From: Bacteroidales bacterium
GTDB lineage: Bacteria > Bacteroidota > Bacteroidia > Bacteroidales > Muribaculaceae
Assembly: GCA_014800525.1 (NCBI GenBank)
Contig: JAAVFV010000016.1
Span: 1 to 64,000, forward strand
Length of the DNA stretch: 64,000 nucleotides
Direction: 5' to 3'
Position 1 is the first letter of the stretch; each line of letters opens with the position of its first letter. The notes under the pieces were generated by a model, which saw only the letters and a list, made by a program, of their open reading frames with translations, made no database searches and was not told the origin of the DNA. Positions 8,673 to 15,391 of this stretch are shown here, piece by piece. Made by a program: the position numbers and the translations under genes.

Positions 8673-9221
8673 TTAATATTCGTATGACACCACTTTCTTC
8701 ATCTTCACATGATAGATGAGATTACTATAAGGACGGATACTGTTTATGGTGCGGGCGCCATATCCCGAGATGTATGGAATCACTAAAGTCACCGTGTCTC
8801 CCTCATGCATATTGAGCATAGCGGCCCACATACCGACAATATTCTGATTCGGCTTGCTGCGATAGATGCTGTCGCCATAGGCGGCAGTATTGGAAAATGA
8901 ATTCCCGAGATCATTCCCATCTATATCCTCAAGGGCATAGGTGATATCCACGGTCGAATTTGAGAGCGGCTTCAGATTGCGGGCGGTAAGGGAAGTATCG
9001 TTATGCCATTTGATATAGACGCTGTTGAGCGAGGCCCATGAGGGAATCACCTTAGTGAAATCCTCCTTCCCTGCTTGAATCTGGGAGTCAAGGAAGGTGA
9101 TGTAGGCATCGTTTTCTCTCTTCCAGTCGAGAAACTCCTTGGAATCGTCATCGTCGCCCATGCAGCTTGTGAGAGCCAGCAGGAGAAGAGGAAGAGAAAG
9201 AAAGGCTTTATTGAATGTCAT
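8673..9221 (-). CDS. FKBP-type peptidyl-prolyl isomerase-like lipoprotein
   Basis: 182 residues. The lipoprotein signal MTFNKAFLSLPLLLLALTSC has lipobox LTSC and is followed by an acidic DDDD stretch of the kind that marks exported Bacteroidota lipoproteins. The second half carries FKBP-like features: WAAMLNMHEGDTVTLVIPYISGYGA and IRPYSNLIYHVKM. Many Bacteroidales proteins of this type keep the fold without the full active site, so isomerase activity is uncertain. It lies 18 nt upstream of the S9 peptidase, suggesting a shared envelope role. Confidence 0.7.
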   Translation of the reverse strand: MTFNKAFLSLPLLLLALTSCMGDDDDSKEFLDWKRENDAYITFLDSQIQAGKEDFTKVIPSWASLNSVYIKWHNDTSLTARNLKPLSNSTVDITYALEDIDGNDLGNSFSNTAAYGDSIYRSKPNQNIVGMWAAMLNMHEGDTVTLVIPYISGYGARTINSIRPYSNLIYHVKMKKVVSYEY

Positions 9222-9291
9222 TGTTAATCAGTTGTTAAGAGAAGTCTCAGCGGGTTTTGCTGAGATATTTCCCGGTGATATTTACGAAGGA

Positions 9292-9888
9292 TCAGAATTC
9301 CACTGTCGGAGCTTTCTGCGCACCGGCTTCTGCCTTGAACTGCGGTTTCTCCTTGAATCCGAACCAGCCTGCATAGATTGTGGTCGGGAATTTCTTGATA
9401 GCCGTATTATACTCCTTCACGGCCTCCGTATAACGGCGGCGTTCGGTAGCGATACGGTTTTCAGTGCCCTCGAGCTGGGTCTGAAGATTCATAAAATTTG
9501 TATTTGCCTTCAGATCGGGATAAGCCTCATGCACTGCATTCACATAGATATCGAGTGCTCCCTTCAGACGGCTCTGGGCCTCCTGATACTGCTCGATATT
9601 CTCCTGAGGATTTTCCACACTCTGAGCTGCATTGTAAGCCTTTGTCAGACCGGCGCGTGCATTGGTGACATTCTCAAGAGTCTGGCTTTCATGAGTGGCG
9701 TAGCCCTTCACTGTATTCACGAGATTGGGAATCAGGTCGGCACGGCGCTGATACTGATTCTCAACCTGTGCCCAGCTCTGGTCCACTTCCTGCTGCTTTT
9801 CCACAAGAGAATTATAATTACAGGACGACAGACCGGAAGCTGCGCAGAATGCCAGGATGGCAAAAAGAATCTTGACTGTAAATTTCAT
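9292..9888 (-). CDS. lemA: LemA family lipoprotein
   Basis: 198 residues from the ATG at 9888; the ORF track starts 20 residues too early. The signal MKFTVKILFAILAFCAASGLSSC has lipobox LSSC. The LemA pattern follows: NSLVEKQQEVDQSWAQVENQYQRRADLIPNL, a helical bundle, TNFMNLQTQLEGTENRIATER and a C-terminal FKEKPQFKAE. LemA proteins are coiled-coil membrane-associated proteins of unclear function. The gap to the FKBP gene is 70 nt. Confidence 0.9.
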   Translation of the reverse strand: MKFTVKILFAILAFCAASGLSSCNYNSLVEKQQEVDQSWAQVENQYQRRADLIPNLVNTVKGYATHESQTLENVTNARAGLTKAYNAAQSVENPQENIEQYQEAQSRLKGALDIYVNAVHEAYPDLKANTNFMNLQTQLEGTENRIATERRRYTEAVKEYNTAIKKFPTTIYAGWFGFKEKPQFKAEAGAQKAPTVEF

Positions 9889-9936
9889 AAAGTCCGAGAT
9901 TTTAGGGTGAGAGAATAGAGGTTGGTTCATATAAAC

Positions 9937-9985
9937 CCGATATTCCAATTTCCGTAGAATAATCTGCAGAAATTGGAATTATCGG
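9937..9985 (-). terminator. Hairpin between glyS and lemA
   Basis: CCGATATTCCAATTTC (9937-9952) pairs with GAAATTGGAATTATCGG (9969-9985) with one bulge. On the minus strand it is followed by GTTTATAT, a weak T-run. It probably ends the glyS transcript. Confidence 0.4.
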
Positions 9986-10063
9986 AAGCTAAGTTTATAC
10001 TTTTATTGTATGAGGGGCCGTTCCCGAAATTTCATAAATTTCTATGAGCGGCATTGGGAATTA

Positions 10064-11608
10064 TCAGATAAGCTTACGCAGAAGGCTGTTGAGGCTCACT
10101 TCCTCATGGAGGATCTTCACCAGATCGTCAGCTTTCACGCGTTCCTGCTCCATTGAGTCGCGATGACGGAGAGTGACGGTGCCATCCTCGAGAGTCTGAT
10201 GATCGACAGTGATACAGTAGGGCGTACCGATAGCATCCTGACGACGATAGCGCTTACCGATCGAATCCTTCTCATCATAATTGCAAGTGAAATCAAAGCG
10301 CAGACGATGCTGGATCTCACGGGCCTTTTCGGGGAGACCATCCTTCTTAACAAGCGGAAGCACCGCGCATTTCACCGGTGCAATCGGAGCCGGGAAATGA
10401 AGCACGACGCGACGGTCGCCATTGCCGAGATCCTGCTCCTCGAAGCAACTGCAGAATACGCTCAGGAACATACGGTCGACACCGATTGATGTCTCGATCA
10501 CATAAGGAACATAGCTCTCATTGAGCTCAGGGTCGAAATATTGTATCTTCTTGCCCGAGAACTTCTCATGCTGGGAGAGGTCGAAGTTGGTGCGGGAATG
10601 GATACCCTCCACCTCCTTGAAACCGAACGGCATCTCGAATTCGATATCAGTGGCTGCATTGGCATAGTGAGCAAGCTTCTCGTGGTCGTGGAAACGATAT
10701 TTCGCATCTCCGAGACCGAGAGCCTTATGCCATTTCAGACGTGTCTGACGCCAGAAATCAAACCATTTCAGCTCCTCGCCGGGGCGCACGAAGAATTGCA
10801 TTTCCATCTGTTCAAACTCACGCATACGGAAGATGAACTGACGGGCTACAATCTCATTACGGAAAGCCTTACCGATCTGGGCGATTCCGAAAGGAAGACG
10901 CATACGCCCTGTCTTCTGCACGTTGAGATAATTCACGAAGATACCCTGAGCCGTTTCCGGACGCAGATAGACATTCATCGCGCCGTCGGCGGTGGAGCCC
11001 ATCTCGGTCTTGAACATGAGGTTGAACTGACGTACGTCGGTCCAGTTACGTGTTCCGGAAATAGGATCCACAATCTCATAATCAAGGATAATCTGCTTGA
11101 GCTCGTTGAGATCGTTGGCGTTCATAGCCTCTGCGAAACGGGTATGAAGCTCTTCGCGCTTCTTGGCATGCTCAAGTACACGGGGATTGGTCTGACGGAA
11201 CATAGCCTCATCGAAGCTATCGCCAAACTTCTTGGCAGCCTTAGCCACTTCCTTATTGATCTTATCGTCAAACTTAGCGATTTCGTCCTCGATCAGCACA
11301 TCAGCACGGTAACGTTTCTTAGAGTCCTTGTTGTCGATCAGCGGATCATTGAACGCATCCACATGACCGGAGGCTTTCCAGATTGTCGGGTGCATGAAGA
11401 TGGCGGAGTCGATACCCACGATATTATCGTGAAGCATTGTCATAGCCTCCCACCAATAGCGTTTGATATTGTTTTTGAGCTCTACGCCATTTTGGCCATA
11501 ATCGTATACAGCTGACAGACCATCATAGATCTCGCTCGACTGAAAAACAAACCCATACTCCTTGGCATGGGCGATTATCGTCTTGAAAACGTCTTCCTGT
11601 TTTGCCAT
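10064..11608 (-). CDS. glyS: Glycyl-tRNA synthetase, alpha2-dimer type
   Basis: 514 residues from the ATG at 11608 (MAKQEDVFKTIIAHAKEYGF); the track start is 11 residues upstream. This is the eukaryal/archaeal-like single-chain GlyRS rather than the GlyQ/GlyS pair. Class II motifs are seen: EIYDGLSAVYDYGQNGVELKNNI at the N-terminus, motif 2 GKAFRNEI with FIFRMREFEQMEMQFF, and motif 3 IETSIGVDRMF. A C-terminal anticodon-binding domain contains DSIGKRYRRQDAIGTPYCI. It charges tRNA-Gly with glycine in the cytoplasm. A foldback element lies just upstream. Confidence 0.95.
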   Translation of the reverse strand: MAKQEDVFKTIIAHAKEYGFVFQSSEIYDGLSAVYDYGQNGVELKNNIKRYWWEAMTMLHDNIVGIDSAIFMHPTIWKASGHVDAFNDPLIDNKDSKKRYRADVLIEDEIAKFDDKINKEVAKAAKKFGDSFDEAMFRQTNPRVLEHAKKREELHTRFAEAMNANDLNELKQIILDYEIVDPISGTRNWTDVRQFNLMFKTEMGSTADGAMNVYLRPETAQGIFVNYLNVQKTGRMRLPFGIAQIGKAFRNEIVARQFIFRMREFEQMEMQFFVRPGEELKWFDFWRQTRLKWHKALGLGDAKYRFHDHEKLAHYANAATDIEFEMPFGFKEVEGIHSRTNFDLSQHEKFSGKKIQYFDPELNESYVPYVIETSIGVDRMFLSVFCSCFEEQDLGNGDRRVVLHFPAPIAPVKCAVLPLVKKDGLPEKAREIQHRLRFDFTCNYDEKDSIGKRYRRQDAIGTPYCITVDHQTLEDGTVTLRHRDSMEQERVKADDLVKILHEEVSLNSLLRKLI

Positions 11609-11693
11609 TGCAAATGTTTTATATGAGCCGAAGCGGGTCAACCGGTCCTTGAATTTTTCGCCGGCGGCTTCGCACCCTGATTTATATTCCTTA

Positions 11694-11886
11694 GAAGTTG
11701 TTTAAACTTATTTTTTATTCACATTTGGGAGAGATTTTTGAGCTGATTGCGTCACTCGAAGAGGTAGCAACCTCTCGGTTGGTACCGATGAGAGGGGCGG
11801 AAGCAGTCAAAAAGATCCGCAAAGGGGAATAAAAGAATGAAGAATATACATAATCCTAACATTCGTAAATTAGTTTAAACAACTTC
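11694..11886. mobile_element. Foldback mini-element (MITE-like) with perfect terminal inverted repeats
   Basis: AGAAGTTGTTTAAACT at 11693-11708 is repeated exactly inverted at 11872-11887. If the flanking TTA on both sides (11691-11693 and 11887-11889) is a target duplication, the element is about 193 bp with GAAGTTGTTTAAAC ends. The two halves keep lesser inverted similarity inside (TTTATTC-CATTTGGGAGA versus TTTATTCCCCTTTGCGGA) and meet at a GGTACC-centred palindrome, so the whole element can fold back. No coding capacity. A 3-bp TNA target site recalls IS5-group elements, which is inference. Confidence 0.65.
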
Positions 11887-11913
11887 TTATTCTGCAAAAT
11901 TACTCAAAAAACT

Positions 11914-12411
11914 TCAGACACACAATTCCACGGTCTTCTCCAGAATTCCCTCAGAGCGAAGAATGGTCTCTACAAATTCGCGGAAGGCTCCATATCCGCC
12001 TCTTTTTGCCCCGGGATAGCGCACCTGACTGCGGACATAATCGGGAGCATTGGCCGGAGATCCGCTGATACCCACTTTCCGGAGGAGGCAGAGATCATTG
12101 ATATCATCGCCGATGAAGGCCACATCAGCCAGAGTGATTCCCATCTTATCACAAAGCTCATTGGCCAGCGCCAGCTTATCCTTAACCCCGAGATAGCATA
12201 GATCAATCTTCAGCTTCTCCGCTCTCCGGGCCACAATCTGAGAATTCTCCCCCGTAAAGATAGCCACGGGAATATTCAGTTTTCGCAGGAATATGACGCC
12301 CCACCCGTCGGTGACGCAGAAGCGCTTGGCAATGTCTCCATCGGCGGTATAGATCATGCCGCCGTCGGTCCATACACCATCAATATCGGTGATAACAAGT
12401 TTAGGTAACAT
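11914..12411 (-). CDS. HAD phosphatase, probable KDN-9-phosphate phosphatase (KdsC-like)
   Basis: 165 residues of the type C0 HAD family. Nucleophile and acid/base are Asp9 and Asp11 (ITDIDGVWTDG); later motifs are FTGENS, a lysine in GVKDKL and GDDINDL. KdsC homologues cleave KDO-8-P, but a structural study of B. thetaiotaomicron BT1713 assigned KDN-9-P phosphatase activity and named Glu56, Arg64 and Lys67 as specificity residues, with Glu56 and Lys67 as markers. Here Glu55, Arg63 and Lys66 sit in TGENSQIVARRAEKL with the same spacing, one position lower. The neighbouring synthase and CMP-transferase genes agree. Substrate call is inference from residues and context; alternatives are Neu5Ac-9-P or KDO-8-P. 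Confidence 0.8.
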   Translation of the reverse strand: MLPKLVITDIDGVWTDGGMIYTADGDIAKRFCVTDGWGVIFLRKLNIPVAIFTGENSQIVARRAEKLKIDLCYLGVKDKLALANELCDKMGITLADVAFIGDDINDLCLLRKVGISGSPANAPDYVRSQVRYPGAKRGGYGAFREFVETILRSEGILEKTVELCV

Positions 12412-12432
12412 AAGTAGCTACTAAAAATTAAT
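12411..12432. repeat. Dispersed AT-rich repeat, copy D
   Basis: TAAGTAGCTACTAAAAATTA lies between the synthase stop and the phosphatase start. It resembles copies at 21218-21250, 25493-25510, 26947-26967, 45501-45528 and 45578-45605. Confidence 0.45.
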
Positions 12433-12447
12433 CGATATATGTATATT

Positions 12448-13488
12448 TTATTCCAGAGCTGTTGCGTATACAATTTCATCTGCGCCAATATCATCACGGA
12501 GCCGACGGCCGATCACCTTATCCTTCTCCGACCACTTAAATCCGTCGCCGGGACTAAGCAGATGGAGATCCTCCTCTGTGATGACATGGCCTTTCTTCAG
12601 GGGATAGCGAGTGGCGATCGAGCGTTCGAGCTTTGCTTTTGCCGCTGCCACTGCGGGTTCGATGGTCAGGTCTTCCTCACCGAGCCACATTTCAGCGATA
12701 CGGATATCGCGTACCATACGGTTTACACCATCCGGGCCGAGCGAACCTTTCTGGTCGGTACCCTTCATGCGACGGTCGATCGTGATGTGTTTCTCGATTA
12801 TTTCCGCGCCCATACCGACAGCCACAGCCGGAGCCGCAATACCGATCGTGTGATCAGAAAATCCGATCTTATACTTTCCGTAATGCTTCAGCAGATAGGG
12901 GATGGTGCGCAGGTTAAGATGCGGAGGGAGGGTTGGATATTCGCTCACACAATGCAGGATGGAGATATCTGAATGAAAACGCTCGATCACCTCCAGGGCC
13001 CGGTCGAGTTCCTCCTTCCCGGCCATGCCGGTGGAGAGGATAATCGGAATCTTAGTCTCGGCCAATGCCTCGAGCAGAGGGAGATTGGTCAGATCCCGGC
13101 TCGCCACTTTCAGTCGGTCGGGTGTAAAGAGCTTCAGCAGCGACAGACAACCGGTGGAGCAAAGAGTCTCCACGAAATCGAGTCCTTGAGCCTTAGCGTG
13201 CTTAAAGACTTCGAAATGCTCCTCATCGCTGAGTTCGAGGAAAGCACGATGCTCGCCGTAAGTGCGACCGAAAGAATGGGGAGAATCGTATGGACGGTTC
13301 ATCTGCGAGGCAGCCAGTTCTTCTGAGAGATCGCGTTTTGTCAGCTTCACGGCATCCATCGGGCGCAATTGCATACCGGATGCCTCATCCACAACGGGAC
13401 GGGCCACGAGATCGACAATCAGTTTTGCGATATCCACCGATCCATTATGGTTCTGACCTATTTCACCTATGATATATGTTGGCTTCAT
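12448..13488 (-). CDS. NeuB-family nonulosonate synthase (probable KDN-9-P synthase)
   Basis: 346 residues. N-terminal NeuB TIM barrel: IGEIGQNHNGSVDIAK, VKLTKRDL, DFVETLCS, KVASRDLTNLPLLE, ILSTGMAGKEELDRAL, ILHCVSEYPT and GFSDHTIGIAAP. A C-terminal SAF antifreeze-like domain follows (about 285-345). The family condenses phosphoenolpyruvate with a six-carbon sugar or sugar phosphate to give a nine-carbon acid. Because the partner phosphatase looks KDN-specific and no NeuC epimerase is nearby, mannose-6-phosphate is the likely acceptor, giving KDN-9-P. The start overlaps the stop of the preceding fused gene by 4 nt. Family certain; substrate inferred. Confidence 0.85.
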   Translation of the reverse strand: MKPTYIIGEIGQNHNGSVDIAKLIVDLVARPVVDEASGMQLRPMDAVKLTKRDLSEELAASQMNRPYDSPHSFGRTYGEHRAFLELSDEEHFEVFKHAKAQGLDFVETLCSTGCLSLLKLFTPDRLKVASRDLTNLPLLEALAETKIPIILSTGMAGKEELDRALEVIERFHSDISILHCVSEYPTLPPHLNLRTIPYLLKHYGKYKIGFSDHTIGIAAPAVAVGMGAEIIEKHITIDRRMKGTDQKGSLGPDGVNRMVRDIRIAEMWLGEEDLTIEPAVAAAKAKLERSIATRYPLKKGHVITEEDLHLLSPGDGFKWSEKDKVIGRRLRDDIGADEIVYATALE

Positions 13489-15104
13489 TTTTCGTTCTGT
13501 GCAATATTTTGTTTCATAATGCTTCCGTAGCGCGGATCGGAATCGACTAATTCTATCAGACTGCGGGTAGATGGCTCTTCCTCCTTCCGATGACGCTCGT
13601 AAAGCTCATGGAGGAGTTCGAAATCGGATGGCGTATCGAGAGTGAGCCTGATATCAGTGCGGTCTTTCAGATGGTCGGGGAGAGGAATGAGCGAGATACG
13701 ATAGTCGTCAGGACGGGTGTAGAGTCCGATTGTGACATGCTCATGGTCCATCTTGTCGTGTGATTTCTCATTCAGTCGACGTAAAGCAGCTGTTCTTGCA
13801 AGTTCGGCGAAAAGACCGAGGTGTGACTTGATTGTAGGGCGACCATCCGGAAATCCGAATCCCACATAATCCGCACCTGTACGGCTCTGCACATCGAAGA
13901 GTGTATTGAAAGAATCCGTATCCAGGAAAGGATTATCTGAGCATACCCTTATGATGCGGCCAAGACCGAATCGGTCGGCAGCACCGATAAAGCGCGACAG
14001 TACATCCTGTTCGCTCCCTCGGAAACATTCGATACCATGACGCTTCGCCACCTCGACGAGCACATCATCGGCCGGTCGGTCGGTAGTGGCGAGCACTATC
14101 ACCGCATACGGACAAGAACGTTTGGCTTTCTCGATGATGATATCCAGAATTGTGGAGCCATCGGGCGCGAAGGGCTTGAGAATCTTTGCCGGAAGGCGAG
14201 TGGAGCCGGTGCGTGCCTGAATCACGATACCATCCCGGCCCTCGTCAGGAATATGATACCTCTCGAAAGCATCTATATAGCTTCCGGGAGTGATATTGAC
14301 AATTCGCTGGTTATGGCGACGGGCATAATCCTCAAGAATATGGTAAGCCTTGAAGGCCACGTGCATATGATAGAGGATTATATGCAGACGAGCCTCAGAA
14401 AGATCCTCGCGTTTCACGGTATCGGCCTTGCTCGAGCCGGCATCATAGAAATGTTTCTGGTGCATCAGCACTTCATTGTCTTCCGTAACGCGGATTTCTG
14501 GAAGCCACGAATGATCGGCTCCGGCCAGATATATTGTGCGGAATGGCATCCGCAGGGCTGTGGCTATGGCGGGAATCAGCACATTATGCGGGCGTGGCAT
14601 ACCGATTCCTTTGGAATAGACCATATCCGTAAACCAGCGGAATCCCTCGATGGGAGTGGTGTTGTACCATACCACCCGTATATTGGGATTTCCGGCGATA
14701 AGCTTCTGCCAGTTGGCCTTTCCTTTGGCCTTCACGGGCATGAACAGACGCATTGGCCATGACGTCTTAGCACCGAGAGCACCAAACAGCGACTCGCACT
14801 TATCGGGCACAATCCAGAAGAGGGGATCGGCGATGATATACATTTCGGGCCGGAGGTCGGTAAACATCGGAGAGACTGCACAAAAGTTGACGGCCATCAG
14901 CGCCTTATCTTTCAGAAAAGAGCGATGTTCAGCCACAGTACGGTTTAATGACGGCCCGTTGGCTATTATCACCAGGTCGCGTTTCTCATCCTCTTTTAGG
15001 TCGGCAGGTGAAGGCCGACGGCTCCAAAGGAGAATTTTCGCAAGAGATTCAGCGGTGGCGCCAAGGTTATGAATAGTACCTTGTATTCTATCGATTAAGG
15101 GCAT
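13485..15104 (-). CDS. Fusion: MAF/MptE-like (DUF115) domain + CMP-nonulosonate synthetase (SpsF-like)
   Basis: 539 residues from the ATG at 15104 (MPLIDRIQGT); the track start is 13 residues too early. Residues about 40-275 form a MAF_flag10/MptE-like domain with IIANGPSLN, PEMYIIADPLFW and YLAGADHSWLP. Residues about 290-520 form a cytidylyltransferase with IVIQARTGSTRLPAKIL, VLATTDRPADD, FRGSEQDVLSRF and IRVCSDNPFLD. The C half should activate the sugar acid with CTP. MAF proteins are nonulosonate transferases in flagellin glycosylation, so the N half may transfer the same sugar to a cell-surface target. First gene of the operon. The transferase role is inference. Confidence 0.8.
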   Translation of the reverse strand: MPLIDRIQGTIHNLGATAESLAKILLWSRRPSPADLKEDEKRDLVIIANGPSLNRTVAEHRSFLKDKALMAVNFCAVSPMFTDLRPEMYIIADPLFWIVPDKCESLFGALGAKTSWPMRLFMPVKAKGKANWQKLIAGNPNIRVVWYNTTPIEGFRWFTDMVYSKGIGMPRPHNVLIPAIATALRMPFRTIYLAGADHSWLPEIRVTEDNEVLMHQKHFYDAGSSKADTVKREDLSEARLHIILYHMHVAFKAYHILEDYARRHNQRIVNITPGSYIDAFERYHIPDEGRDGIVIQARTGSTRLPAKILKPFAPDGSTILDIIIEKAKRSCPYAVIVLATTDRPADDVLVEVAKRHGIECFRGSEQDVLSRFIGAADRFGLGRIIRVCSDNPFLDTDSFNTLFDVQSRTGADYVGFGFPDGRPTIKSHLGLFAELARTAALRRLNEKSHDKMDHEHVTIGLYTRPDDYRISLIPLPDHLKDRTDIRLTLDTPSDFELLHELYERHRKEEEPSTRSLIELVDSDPRYGSIMKQNIAQNEK

Positions 15105-15184
15105 TTCTAATTTTATATTCCGTCGGTTGCATCGGAGAATCAACTTCCCGGCTCATTGAGCAGCCGAACGATATGAACATTATG

Positions 15185-15215
15185 CAAATATAACTCAAAT
15201 TCGCCAATATCTCAA
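15185..15215 (-). promoter_or_regulatory. Promoter of the nonulosonate operon
   Basis: On the minus strand TTG (15213-15215), a 20-nt spacer and TATATTTG (15185-15192) match the Bacteroidota consensus, about 80 nt before the ATG at 15104. Confidence 0.6.
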
Positions 15216-15391
15216 CTCTACAGGAGCTAATTCATAAAATGTAGGACTATTGGCTCATCAAAATAATCTGAAAATTTTTTGGAAGGGGGAATAAACCATC
15301 GAAGATGCGGAATGTCCTAAAATTGTGTTTCGTAACATCATCTTATCTTAGAATTATCTTAGAACCCTCACTCAACTTCTCAACTCAGATT

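Noticed and set aside
6054-8687. Plus-strand frames opposite the S9 peptidase
   Set aside because: Low-complexity, arginine-rich shadow translations; the peptidase frame is complete with its catalytic triad.
10541-11515. 324-residue plus-strand frame opposite glyS
   Set aside because: Antisense shadow of GlyRS, whose class II motifs are all present.
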